Source: Climacteris rufus
Taxonomy: Eukaryota > Chordata > Aves > Passeriformes > Climacteridae
Length of the DNA: 64,000 bases
Direction of reading: 5' to 3'
Assembly (NCBI GenBank): GCA_013398175.1
Contig: VZRZ01002329.1
Location: forward strand, 1,204,717-1,268,716
A program made the translations under genes and the position numbers. Under the pieces are notes generated by a model. The model saw only the letters and a program-made list of their open reading frames with translations, did no database searches and had not been told where the DNA came from. Shown here one piece after another: positions 51,506-64,000 of the stretch (the first letter of the stretch is position 1; every line of letters starts with the position of its first letter).

Positions 51506-53602
51506 CAGCTCTGAAATTCAAGTTAAGTGGTAAGAGTTTATTCCAGATTTAAGTCTATCTTACTGATTCTGTAATTTAATTACCTGAATGATGTAATTTT
51601 CCTGACCAGCCCCCATGGAGCGCTGACCAGGCCTGTGGCTGTCCAACCACTGCCCCCACTCCACTGATCTGACAGCACATAAACCCTGCTGTGTGCACCT
51701 AATTCCTCTCACACATTACACTGAAGAGAACTAACATTTTCTGGCAGTAAATCAAGGTATAATCTATGGAAAATACACGTGGCCATGTCTAATTGAGGAC
51801 AGAGCTTGTCTGACCATACCTGTAGAGTTTGTAGTCACATGAAAGAGGCAAAATTCATAGGCAGTGTCCTGTATCCTGACCAATATTCTTGGCTCATTCT
51901 CATTAAAATACTGTTTTGCTGACAAACTGAGATGACAGCTGGGAAATGAGAGATTGTGGCATTCCAAAATATCTAACGCACTTACTGTGCTCTGCTGTGT
52001 GTGTTGTAAAAAAAAAAGATTAAGCAAATTAAAATAAATTAAGTAATGCCACTTCTCCTGTCATACTTAATACTGCAGAACATGGCCTTGGTTTTAAACC
52101 CTCTTAGGTCATCCTGAGGAGTAACAAAAGGCCTTCCTAGAAAATTTCCAGATAGGATCTGGAAGAAAGGGAATAGATTTCTCCTCATTCTCTTGTATCC
52201 CTCTTGCACCCTCATCAGGCAAGTTAACAGAATTTTTGAGCAAATACCTCTCCCTTATTTTTCATTCATCCTCCCTGAGAAAAAATCCCAACCTCTTCTT
52301 TCTGGGGAATAGAGTTTGCATTAATTGCTGCTTCAAACAGCATATACTTAAACATGGAAATTCGATCTGAGATGAGACAGTAATGGAAATCTTGCCCCAA
52401 AAAAGGCAACAACTTCTCTCATAAGGATTCCAGTGCAAAAGAAAAGAGACAGAGAAAATATGCTACGGGGCACATAAAGAATCGATTCCAAACAAAATGT
52501 GTTTCAGAGATTTCCCTCAAGGCATCAGCAGCTTCTTAATGCAGTTCATTCCCAAATTCCTCCAGGGACCCAGTAAATAAAGGCAGCTTATTCTGGGTCT
52601 GCACAGGTCCATGGGAAGGAGAACATAAAATGTGTTTGAGGATGCAGAGAGGTGCCCAGGCACAGCTGACCGTTCAGTGCCTTTGGGCCTGACAATTTGG
52701 GCTGAGCAAGGGCCAAAAGTCCCTGGTGGTGCTGGGGACCATTCCCTCGTTGGGATTCAGTGGCAGCTGAGCAGCTCCTTCCCCTGAACACCCAGCTCTG
52801 GGGTCAGGGCTGGCCAAATGAGCACAAGGGATTCTCCTGGCTCAGCTCTGTTTGCTGCTCTGCAGTCACCTCTCACTGCCTAAACTCATCCCAACCTCTA
52901 AACTCAGCAGCAGGGCACAAATCCTAATGCATTTCAAGGACTCTGCAGCAGCACCCAGGGTTTTTGGCAGCCAAAACCAGGCTGTAACAGTCAGTTCAGA
53001 TTTGGACAAGGTGCTTTTCTCTTTATGCTTTTTATTCAGTTCTAAACAGATGTAAAGAGAAACTGTAGGCAGAGTGAATAAGGGAAAGGGCCAGTGCAGG
53101 GCTGAATCCAATTGCATTAAATTCTTTCTACAATAAATGGGTTTCTGTTGCAAGCTCTGGAGCAGAAAATCTTTGATTTGCCAATATCATCCACAAGAAC
53201 TTATCAAACAAAGTGGAAGATAAAGGAAAAATTATTTTTTTTATAAACTTCCTAACATGGAAACTCAAGAGATATTTCCAATTCCTGTTTTGTGAGAGTT
53301 TTCAAAAAAAATACAAAATCTGTCATAAATTTAAAGACTTTACACTGTGGAACAGCTTCTGAACTTCAGAGGCAGCGACAAAAAATCCATACAAATTCAA
53401 AACACACAGTCATTCCAGACTCTTGCAATGGGATCTTGATCACCCACACATTTCTTTTAACCTCTTTTCAGGGTTTGGGCTACAGATTACTGAAAATATT
53501 TTTATTCCTCACAGTATTCCATAGAGGACAATCACAATGTGAACATTCTGACAAATTGTAGCCATGAATGTGTGAATATCCTGAATGTGCTTTTTGTTGC
53601 AG

Positions 53603-53666
53603 AACAATGGGACAGTATTTTTAATGCCAAGAAAGATGACAAGGCAAGGAAAACTAATGGACATCT
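53603..53666 (+). other. Exon-like segment with consensus splice sites (unconfirmed)
   Basis: The acceptor tgctttttgttgcag ends at 53602 and the donor gtaagtgg starts at 53667. The 64 bases between are open in the first frame (Asn-Asn-Gly-Thr-Val-Phe...). The CA10 exon upstream ends in phase 0, so inclusion of 64 bases would shift the CA10 frame. If used, it would be a poison or alternative exon, or part of a non-coding RNA. It resembles no CA10 residues. Chance pairs of good splice sites are common in 50 kb of intron, so confidence is low. Confidence 0.2.
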
Positions 53667-54563
53667 GTAAGTGGCTGGAAAAGGCTGGTGTTGGTCACTG
53701 CACACAGGTCAGGGTGAGGTTTCCTTGGGTCAAGAAGGATAAAGTATCATTATAAAAAAAGTTTGTGAATTAGATGTAAAAAAGGAGAAAATACTGCAGA
53801 AGAAACACTTACGTTGGAGGTATTTTTTATGGTTTGTAGAACATCCACTAAAGTTAACAGGTCTGTCCTGATACTTCATAATTTGATGATTTAAGGATAC
53901 CATAAAAACTCTTTTTTTAAGCTAAAAGAGATACCTCTATTTCTCAAGACTTCTAAGTCAGAAAAATTGTTATGTGTTAGGCACATTTTTTTTAAAATTG
54001 GGCGTCAAACCCCTCCTAATGTTCAATGATGTCTCATTTCCTCAGGCTTCTCTGAAAAATTCAGTTTCGATATCCCTAAATCTGGTAAGAAATTCTAACA
54101 CCATAAAGAGCTGAAAACAACTTACTGACATTCTTGGCCTAATGCTGACTAGTTCTCTTTCTGAAAAATTAATGAAAAATAATTGACTGGTTATAGAATT
54201 AGTCAACATGAAGCCTGCTAGAATCTCCTTCCATGTTCACAGAGGACATTCTTTTGTGCCATAGTCAGTCACTAAGCAGAGCAGTGAGCAGTTGTGTTTA
54301 CCTTTGCTATCAGTTAAATACCAGAACCTGCTGTTTCTTCAGAAATCCGTGCATCCCACAGATGGGATGTTCATAAGCACACTGAGCTGCCACTGCACGG
54401 AGGCTCCAACAGCCCTAACTACAGATTGGGAATGCGCATAAACCTGAAAAAATCCCTTTTCTGCCCAGGAAATGTCTCTGCACTGGCAGACTGCAGCTGC
54501 TGCTGCCTTAGACCATCTCTGGCTGTTGAAATGTGCTGGCCAGAGCAGCAGGCAGACATGGGG

Positions 54564-54586
54564 ATTCCAGTATTCCAGTATTCCAG
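54564..54586. repeat. Three copies of an 8-base unit (attccagt)
   Basis: Units start at 54564, 54572 and 54580, the last lacking its final base. Small simple-sequence expansion. Confidence 0.9.
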
Positions 54587-57187
54587 CAGCATCCGACTGC
54601 CAGAACCCATTCCGTGGTGCTTCTAGACCTGGGCAACCAGCTGTGAGACAGGGATTCAAATGGCCTGGAAAGAAAAATTGGCCTCACTGAAATCCATGGC
54701 AGAAGTCTCTTTTTTCTTCAGTGAAGCCAGGATTTCACTCCTGGCAGTTGCCAAGCTGCTGTTTGTACAGAATTGTTTTCCTACAGTCAAGTGTTGATTT
54801 CGGGGGAGGAGGCTGTTTCTCCAGGAATTGTTTCTGTCAACGAGCCAAGATCTGGAGAATTTATCTCCAGCAAACCACTTCCACTTTTAATTTCCAAAGG
54901 AAACTTGAAAACTTTTCATGCCTAATGCCAAGGAAATGAGGCTTCTTTTTCAGCAGAAAAACCTCAACTTGGACACAGTTTTGCCAGCCCAACCAAGCTG
55001 TTGGAAAGGGGAGAATTGATGAAGTTGTGCACTGAGCTGTCAACAGGCCTCGAAGAAAGGGTTTGCATCCAAATCTCCAAGAAGCCAGCGGTCAGCTCGT
55101 GCTCCTATTAACCCAAATCCTGCTCACTGACAGAGCCATGGATGCAGCATTAGGGCTGGAGAGCTCCTGGAGTGCAGCTTTACGTGCTGTGCTGGTCATT
55201 AAACAGCCTGGCTGCTGCTGAGGCTCCTGGCTGGGCTCAGCTGCTGTAGAGTCGCAGGAGCGTCTTGGTGGCACAAACAAAATCCTAATTGTCCCTAGCC
55301 CTCCTCCAGCCCATGTGGGATGCAGAGATAAGCAGCCCTCAGACACGGAGAGGGAGGCAGGTATAATCTGCAGCTGTCAGAAAACTGCTAAATGTTAAGA
55401 ATAAAATCCATTTCTCTGTGCCAGTGAGGAGGCAGAGGAGCTGCAGCTGCAGGTGACCTTGCATCTGACCCTGCAGCTCCAGCCAGATTACAGCAGAAAT
55501 ATTGCAAAGGCACAAGGAAGAATCACATTCCTAAGGACCTGTGGAACCATTTGGCATTGAACACCCTTCTTCCCTACTGGAAAAGCCACTTGTACATGTC
55601 AAAGTGCAGCTGGCAGGTTTGGTGACCAAGATGTGCTTTTGTGCCACTGCTGTAAACTACAACAGCTTCTAATTCAGTCATAATCATCTTTCCTGTCCCT
55701 TGAACAGTGGAATTAAGGTTTCTGTCATGGCAGAATAGTTGTTGTGCAAGTGTAGAATCTTAGAGATTTTTCCTAATTCCATTTTTAAATTGTTTCATTT
55801 GGGGAAGAAGTAATCCCAATGCTACTGGAAGGGGTTAAAAGGATAATAAATGTTTTAATACCTGGATTTGAATTTTATTTTTTTACACTATTGCTTTCTT
55901 GTAAATAGGCTACTTTTCCGTATTTGGGTTTTAATCCTGAGAATATTAAGATTATTTAAATAGGCAGAAATTTTCCTTCCTTAGGTTTCTAGTTTGTCTT
56001 TCACATGCAGTTTCATGTCTGTATGTAACAATTCACAAGGACACTGATATGAACTCATTATTCCAACAAATAGTCTGTTTATGTCTGGATAGAGTTACCC
56101 AGACGTAGTAGACAACGTATCAGACCAAATCACTGGGGTTGACTTGAATTTTATTAGAGTGTTAACCTCTGAGCTTTCCATACACTGTGTCATCCTTGCT
56201 GACAAGAAAAAGGCAGAGATTCAGCCTCTGCGTTTATTTAGTTGCACCCACAGTGTATTTGCTTCTGAATGCAGTAACAAATCTTCAAATTTTTTGAAGA
56301 ACTTAGGGTAGCCACCACTCTCTGAGGAAAGAAACCCTCTATGGAAACACAAAGCACAAGTTCAGAACATGGGAGAAAACTGGTTGATTGCTGCTCTAAT
56401 ACTTCAGTTGCCATTGGAATAGTAATTATAATTCTAACAGAACTTACAGACTACTTTAGGGGGATTTGAAAATGGCTTGAACAGACTTTAAAAATTATTA
56501 AACTGGTGGAGCAGACCCTACCAGTGACTGTTCTGGTGACACCAGATGTGAGCAGAGAATGGCAACATTCACTGTGGTTGTCTCTTATTTCCCTTACTCT
56601 TGGAGGTGTTTGCATAAGGGTTGGAGACTTTCTACAGTGCTGCTCACTTGGAAATGAAATTTATTGTTCACTTAGCTCCTAAAAAATAATCTAATTTTTC
56701 AAGCCAATAGAAAATAGTTTGAGTTATTCACCTTGCTTCATTATTATAAGATATTTTATGGTGACACCAGAGAAGTCGTTATTCATAACGTATGGGATCA
56801 TCTTTTATCAAATGTTTTCTCCTTTATCTTCTCGTAAATGTCTTGAAACGATGAAGTAAGTCTTGAATCATCCAGTCAAAAGTGCCCAACAATGATAAAT
56901 AGTTGCATTATGTGTACAGGATTGCAACTGCAGTGTTTCTCTCAAAACTGCATATTAGCTTTTACTTCTGAGAAACAAGACTTTTGATAGGAATTTTTCC
57001 TTAAGTGCCTCACTTCATCATAACACTGGATATCTACCCTGCAGTTTAGAGGTAAATGGAACAAAAATTAGGAGTGGGGAGACTGTAGACTTCTGCTTTT
57101 GGAAGAGAGTGAACCAAAATTAAAACACAGATTTAAATGTAACAGAAGACCTATTACTTGCCAGAAATAAGCCAGCTGGAGTAGTGT

Positions 57188-57226
57188 GAGAGAGAGAGAG
57201 AGAGACTCTGTCTTTGTGTGTGTGTG
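57188..57226. repeat. Compound microsatellite (GA)9 ... (TG)6
   Basis: Nine GA units at 57188-57205, then ctctgtctt, then six TG units at 57215-57226. Likely length-polymorphic. Confidence 0.92.
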
Positions 57227-60200
57227 ATAAATTGTGGGAGTGAGTTTAACTGCAGCTGTCTGACTTTGGCAGATTAATGCAATGGAGAGAAGGTGACTTT
57301 TAAAACACCAGACCCAAATTTTTCTTCTGGAATTAGGGCTAGGGCACAACCAAGGGTACTGTGACACCGAGTTGGAAGGCTCATTTTGTTTAAAGATAAA
57401 GTGCTCACCTAATACGTTACTAGATGTGCCCAACCCAAAAGACAGACAGGTAAAACTTGCTGAAATATTTTCATTTAATCATGTTTTTAACATTACTCTG
57501 TAAGATCAGAAGTAATTTTCCTAGTTTCTGCAAAGTATATTTTCATTGAAATACCTGCATCATTACAGGGTGTTTCAGGAACACCACGTTCCTCACAACT
57601 TTAGAGGCTTTGTCTGAAAACCAGCCTGGCAGAGGAGTCAAACCATCTCTCACTTGTTACCAGTTCAGGTCCCATTCTGTCACTGTCTTCACAAAGACAC
57701 CTAAACCACGGCAGGTTTCTGGTTTAAATCTTGAAAAAGATGCACCAGGCAAAATTAAGCCATTTTTTGTGTTATGCTTTACCATCCCATCTTCTTCATA
57801 GCTTTAAAATCCCAGAATGAAATCAGTAGGAATTTTGTATTTATTTGGAGGCAGGGATTCCATTCTTTGAACTTTCAGCCCCTGTGCATGTCCTCAGACA
57901 TGGAGAAAGCCAGAACACCGTGGTTAAATTAATGCTGCTGCTCTGGTACTGAGAGCAGAACCAAGCCCAGCAACAACTTGCCTGTTGTACATGAATGAAA
58001 TGTTCTGAAAGCAAAACCAACAGGGCATAAACAAAAGCAGAATTTAGTTAATATCCAACAAAATATTATTGCAGTAAATGATGAGGTGATGTCTTGCTGA
58101 TTTATGTCTCTGAGGAGCTCCAAAATGTTCTGTGCTGTATTGACAGGTTCATGTAAAATTCAGCAGAGCCTGGCACCCCTTGGCAGCCATTCTCTGCAAG
58201 AGTGGACGTGTCAAGCCTCATCAGCACCGGGGTGGCCAGCGCCGGCCGTGCCTCAGTGCTCCTGGAATTTCCTCTCTCCCCCGCTGCTGTAGCATCCTTG
58301 TCAAGCAGACAGGAGCCAGGCAGGGTGGAAAGGCCTTCCCACAGGTACCAAGGCTGGCAGATGTTTGCAGTGTCCCTTGCACAGCAGTGACAGGCTCACT
58401 GAGGAGAGAGGATGGCGCGAGGAGCAGCAAAACCACCCCTGGATGATTCTGTGGGGCTGCAGAGTTCCCCTCTATCCGTGTAAAATGTTGGGGAGGTGGG
58501 GGGGATGTAAGCCAATATTCCTGATGGACCAGAAAGAAAACTCCACAGCAGAGACCAGCCCATCTTTACAGCTATTAACCATCTACTTGCTGCTGAAACT
58601 CCAACATGCAAAAAGCAAGGCATTAAAATGTTGTTTAGATTTTTCTCCCCAAGCATGAAAAAAGCTTTACTTATAAACTATTTTTTTTAAGATGCACTAA
58701 AAATACCTGCCTCTTCCAGTTACATTCCAGAAATCAATAGGAAGGAAAGTAAATTACTGCTCCTTTTCTTAAGTCTCTGCTATTATGGTCTCGGTGGGGT
58801 GAAATTACTTTACAGTTAATTAGATTTTTAAAAAATATCGGATGGCTTCTGTATAATTCCCCTGGGTGTTTATGCACCTCCCCAGCTTTTAAAATCCATT
58901 TCCAGGAGATCTGTCATTGATTTTGAGGAGATTTAATAACTCATTGGTAGCTGTATAATCACCTGCAGCTGCCACGATAGCATTGGTTAGACTCTCTAAT
59001 AGCTATAAGCAGCAAGTCAATACTTCCAGCAAAAATATACACACGTACTCACAGCCCAGTCCTGTAAAATCATCTGGAGTTCTGAAAATGTGCATCTACT
59101 TCAGAGCGTCAGTTCAGCTCCTCAGTGTGCTTTCAAAGCAAATCTCCTCACCCCCACTCACTGAGATTCAGTTCAGATCTGGGGAGCCACCCAACGTGAG
59201 AGCAGAGGTGGAAAAATCTGACATCACTGGGTGTGTGGGCAGCAGCATGGATGGGCATGGCAGGGGTGTGCAAGGGATTTCAAAGACATCTGAAAAACAC
59301 ACTTCTCACAGCATCATCCTTGTCCAGCAACCCAGAACTTCTAATATTTGGAGCAGTGTGTCGTCTCACCCAAGGCCTTGTAGTTAGGAAAGGTTCCCTG
59401 TAGCTAGAGATGAATTTCAGAGGCAGAGAAAGAGAGCAGAATCACTTTTGAAGTATTCTGGTTTCAGGTTTTTGGCCATTGTAATTCTATCACTGACATT
59501 TTATCTGGGTTGGTTAAGTTGGTGCCTTGCTTTGGATTTTAACTTTATGTCATGCATAAAATATAAACTGGAAAAAACCATTTAAAATAGCCACCCATAG
59601 AGATGCTGCTGTGGCTGGATAGTTTTCGCAAGCCATCCTTGGGGATGTCTGGGCACAGTGCTGGAGTTTGTAATACAGAAATGTGCTCAGTTTCAATCTC
59701 GTCTTACTTCATCCACTTTCCTTTTGAGTTTGGGGGAAGATCTTCAGCAAGCAGCATGCAGCAGCACAGAGACTTGGCATGCAGTTTGCACATCTTCTGG
59801 AAACATTCCCCCAAATGCTGTTGGTATCCTTAGGTGTTGTGCAGTTCATAGGTGGAAAGCTATGACTTGCCAGGGTGAGAAACCACCCTGGGAAGGGCCT
59901 TCAAAATACCTGTGGTCCTGTGCAATTTAGTGACATTTGCAAAGAATTTGTTCTCCAGAAATCCCTTTGTAGGTAGCAGAGACAAGCCTTTAGCTGTTCA
60001 GCAGAGGAGCATCTGGAGCACCAGGAACTCCATCAGCACTGGGGAAATCATCCTAATCTTCCCTTTTGTTTGCAGTGACATTTTTATAGGGGCTCTTCTT
60101 TTAGCACATCATTGATTGAGCTTGAAATAGCATAATCAACTCAGTGGGAATTACCAGTCGTAGATTACAGCCAAATTCTGCTTTCAGTTATGGCTGGCTG

Positions 60201-60302
60201 AGTCCACATAATTTTGCTGCAGTTACTGTGTATTTACCTCAGGGTATCTGGGATCAGAATCCATGAATCTGCATTTCCAAGGCAGCATGATATTTATAAA
60301 CA

Positions 60303-60404
60303 CTGGATAGTAATTACTAATTGAACTTCATTGTTTAACTGTAGGTTGTTTTCCTCCTGAAGAGACCTACCCGTTGCCATTAATTAACACTACTTAATTA
60401 GGCT
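60303..60404. promoter_or_regulatory. TAAT-dense block, candidate enhancer (unproven)
   Basis: Within 100 bases there are several homeodomain-type cores: tagtaattactaattgaac near the left end, and ccattaattaacactacttaattagg near the right. Developmental brain genes such as CA10 often carry conserved non-coding enhancers with such clusters in their introns. Base composition alone yields some TAAT in AT-rich DNA, so this is only a candidate. Confidence 0.25.
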
Positions 60405-63400
60405 TCTACTTTCCTTCTGATTTCTTTAAATACTTTTTCATGGAATGCTTTCAAACCATAATTTTGTTTCCTTATATTTAAATATATGTAATAGTTGATT
60501 GCTACTTTTCCCTTCAGTTTTTATACTACTTTCTCATGTGTAGTTAATTTCATTGTGCTGAGCTTGGTTGGATTTTGGGAAAAGAGAGATCTATGCTTGA
60601 AGTTAAATGCTTTTCCCTCACTTTACCAATTATAATTATTGGCTTTAAATACTAGGGATTTTTCACATCCTTTCTCAGATTTTTATTTTAAAGTTAATTC
60701 GTCTTTTATGGAGAAATTTTCCCAGTAATATGTGGAGTAAAAATAGGAAATTCATTATTTTTTATCACTGCCTCAGTGTACAAAGGCCTGATTTTCAGTG
60801 AGTGTTGATAGCACAGCTTCCCTGTTCCTTGTAGTTGCTCCAAGTCCTGCAGCTTGGTTTACACAAAAGGAAGCCTTCTCTGTATTAAAAGAAGTGCTTT
60901 TTCCCAGTGGATTTGGGAGAAAAAGATGAAAATATAACATGGAAACTGTAAAAGTCGTGTTAAAAGAAGAATTACTCCATATGTTTCTTGAGTCACTCAT
61001 GATTTGAGTGTGTTTCTTGGGAGTCTGGAATAATTTGGAGTGGCCAAAAAATGAAAAGAACCAAGGATAGCTGCTTATATGTGTCTTATTTTCCTTATAT
61101 TAATGTGTAGGTGAACCCTTTGAATTTCTGATGCTCATTATCAGTCATACCTTAACAGATAATATCAGATATTTTGGATGCACTTGGCTGTTTTGGTCAG
61201 ATTTTCAAAGTAGCTCAAAGTAGTAGACAGCATGGGAACCATCGTGCTCTTTGAACCCCCAGCAGCTTCTGCTGTTCTCAGGTTGAGTTCCTGTGTTCAA
61301 ACACTTCTGCAAATACAGCCCTCATTTGGTTTCTCAGGACTGGAGAAGACATAAACATGACCTTGAACCTGACCTGTGGTCACCTGAACAGAGCAAAGAA
61401 CATCCCAGCATCTGAACTCTGTTCCATGGAACAGCTTGAGTGGGACTTCTCCAATCTGCTCACTTTTCCTGACTTTTTAATGAAAGAGTTACAGGCTGCC
61501 AGGGGTTGCAATAAACAGCAGAGTGCACACAGGACCTGCCCATGTCTGTCAGGTTGGTGACCAGGAGGGTGTCTGGGTCTGAGATGATTCAGAAGCAGAT
61601 GGGAGCCCAGTGGGTGGATAAATGCAAACCTCACCTTCAATGAGCACTTGACAAAGAAAGGTCAGAAATGAGACAGGAGAAGTCACAAGTGAAAGGCAGC
61701 GTGTGCCTGATGACACCAGGGAGGAGGAAAGTGTCTGTTCTCCACGGATAGACTGTTTCCATATAATAATTTACCTATCAAAGTCTGTTCAGTTTTTAAA
61801 CTACTTTAATACTGACTGACATTTTCTCTAAATTGTAACTTGTGCAATTTAATGATAACCTTTAATTTTCTTCTACCCGTGTAATGGAAGCAACAAAGAT
61901 AGTAAGAACTAAATTGCAGGCATTAGAAATACTTCCTATCAGAAGAGGGTAAGAAAGTGCATTCAGGCACTATAATGTGTGAGAAATTTAGATGGCTTTC
62001 AACATTTTCTTTTCTCCAGTAACTGCTGTTTGACACTTCTTTGTGCATGATGAGTATTTTTATTACTGTATCACGGAAGATCTCGTCTACCCTAGACTGG
62101 AGTTCTAGTTGTTAGAAACATTAAGAGTTTTCCTGTCCCACTGACTAATGGGAACTGGAGTTTCTGAGCTTTCTTGAACAAGACCAAACTGGTTACAAGT
62201 GCCCATTTACCCATTTGATCTGTCCACACACACAAAAAAGCTTCTCTGTCATAGTTTCTTATGGCATAGAGGAGAAGCCCGAGTCATTTCCATCAGTATG
62301 TTTGATGACATGAGGAGCTCTCTTAGTTTAATAATGTACGGAAAATATTCTGCTAAATTGATTAAATATCTACTTGAAATACTAGTATAAGTGCTTTAGA
62401 CTCCATTTCTCCTAAATTGTTTGCATGTTTGAAAAACAGATCATTCTTTAATGTGCAGCCAGTACTTGCCAAAGCTTTCCTTTTTCCCTTTGGTCCAGTT
62501 TTTGTGTGGTGCTGGAGTGTGACAGCTCTGATAGCAGAGAGTCTCAGGAATCTGTACCTTCAGAAATAAACCCAAGCACTACCTTACTGTAACTAAATTT
62601 TGCTGCTTTCCAAATTAACCTGCTAGTCCTGTCTCCTGTTATGTCCCAAGGAACACCTGCAGAGGGGAAGGAGCTGGCCCAGGAGGTTTAGTTTGCACTT
62701 CTGCCTCCCCTTGAGTGAAGGTGTTGGGGTTTAGGTCAGATGCTGTGGTTTGGCTGCATGAACTCTATCAAAGGAGACAGTTTTCACCATGAGTGCATTG
62801 CCAGGGCCCATTTATGTATTTAAGTTTGTTTTAGTTAGAGCAGTCAAGCTGTACCTCAGCTTTCTCAAATATAAATTAGTGGAGAATGTTGGCCAGGGCA
62901 CCTCAGAAGGCACTTTTGTAACTGGCAATGGGAAGACTCTGGTCCCTTACAGTGAGAGAAATTCCACTGAGCAGGATTTGGTAAAAAGGACATAGGAAGG
63001 CACAAAAGTGTATAACTTTCTGAGTTACTGACACAAGTCAGTCCGGGGTGAAATTTTAACAATTTATATGCAAATTTCCTAAGACCTTTTTCACAGGTGA
63101 TGTCAGCTACAGAGCTGTCCTGTTCCCATTGCTGTGATGCTGACATCAGGTTTAGGTCAGCTCATCTCCCTGGTTACTCTGATCCTAGAGAACCCCATTC
63201 ACAAGTTCTGTCATTTTAGCTGAACTGCTGAATTGAGAGAAATCTACACAGAAATAGCGGAATGGTTCAGCTTGGTTCACAGAATCAATCAGTTAATCTG
63301 AATTCACCTTTCATTTCCTGAGCTCTTTATGGACATGTCTGGATGTGGACACAAGTGACTTAGAGGGATACAAAGATACTTCATATGACTTGATCTGTGT

Positions 63401-64000
63401 TTCTTCAGAACCAGGTATTTTTCCTGTATCAGTGACTTTATCAGAACATCTACACGGCTTTTTTCTACAGTCTGCAGCATGCAACATATTTCAGGGTCCA
63501 AGGTATTGAGCAGATTCTACCCCCTCATGACCCAGCCCTGCTCCCACTGACTGGGCCTCAGCTCCTGTGGGACTGGGTTGCTGGGCTCTGTAAAAGTGTG
63601 TGAAGACTGCTTCATCAGGATCACGAATCTTCTCTGGGTGTTCTCACTGGCAAGTCTAATTGAAAAATGGGGAAATCAGTGGCCCAGAGTGAACTGACAG
63701 CAGAAGCAGAGCTTCTGCTCATTCATCTGTATTAAACAATAAAATAACTTTGACCTGGAACCAAGCAGGCAGGGCACCTGCTTCCAGCCTCACACCCACG
63801 TGCACTCCTGTTCTCTCACCCGCAGCTCCCCTGTATCCCAGCATCATGCAAGCACATGTATTTATAGCCTGCTGCAATGGTATTGCTTATTTTCTTGTGC
63901 ACACAGGCCTAATTAACAGCTATCACTCAATTTATTCTTGATTTAAACATAATTAACAATATGCTTAAGTAATGATTTTGCTTATGTCTACTAACTGCAG

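Larger units (their letters stand above)
51506..64000 (+). other. CA10: CA10 downstream intron, distal part
   Basis: Intron to the window end, with no recognised CA10 exon. It contains a triple 8-base repeat at 54564-54586, a compound microsatellite at 57188-57226, a CpG-richer stretch at 58200-58440 and TAAT-dense blocks at about 58800-58980 and 60300-60410. One exon-like segment (53603-53666) with good splice sites is discussed as a finding. Open frames here, up to 134 codons at 58983-59387, show no domain or family pattern. Confidence 0.8.

Noticed and set aside
1..64000. tRNA, rRNA, CRISPR, bacterial operons or a novel defence-type system
   Set aside because: No cloverleaf with A/B boxes, no spaced repeat array and no gene cluster was seen. 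The window is a vertebrate intron.

Overview
The window looks like nuclear DNA of a bird, probably a songbird. Truncated CR1 retroposon ends of avian type lie at 7781-7897 and 51467-51505, and there is an endogenous-retrovirus LTR of a style common in passerines. Spliceosomal splice sites, very sparse coding sequence, many homopolymer tracts and one 32-base assembly gap fit a vertebrate genome. Placement in birds is well supported by the CR1 elements. 'Passerine' is inference.

Only one coding segment is supported: a 143-bp internal exon at 12283-12425 on the + strand. It encodes about residues 46-93 of carbonic anhydrase-related protein 10 (CA10, CARP X), a secreted, catalytically inactive member of the alpha-carbonic anhydrase family that acts at neuronal synapses as a neurexin ligand. 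Both splice sites are strong. I found neither the preceding nor the following CA10 exon, so I read the remaining ~63.9 kb as two large CA10 introns: 12.3 kb upstream and at least 51.6 kb downstream. Intron size in this gene is known to be very large in other vertebrates.

Layout: 1-12282 is intron with one antisense CR1 fragment (7781-7897) and a poly-T tract. 12283-12425 is the exon. 12426-28380 is AT-rich intron with simple repeats and the gap at 18517-18548. 28394-28728 is a CpG-dense patch followed by a 26-bp minisatellite of nine copies. 28729-41934 is plain intron. 41935-42095 is a degraded CR1/L3-like LINE 3' end in the sense direction. 43022-44187 is a probable solo LTR in antisense orientation. 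44188-64000 is intron with a small CR1 end, microsatellites and several TAAT-rich blocks that are candidates for conserved regulatory elements.

No other protein gene, tRNA, rRNA, CRISPR array or gene system was recognised. The longest open frames are chance or repeat-derived: 228 and 195 codons in the minisatellite, 203 codons at 22996-23607 on the minus strand, 186 codons in the LTR. I did not find a new biological system. The items most worth checking are the CpG patch with its minisatellite, the antisense LTR, a possible unannotated 64-bp exon at 53603-53666, and the TAAT-dense blocks.
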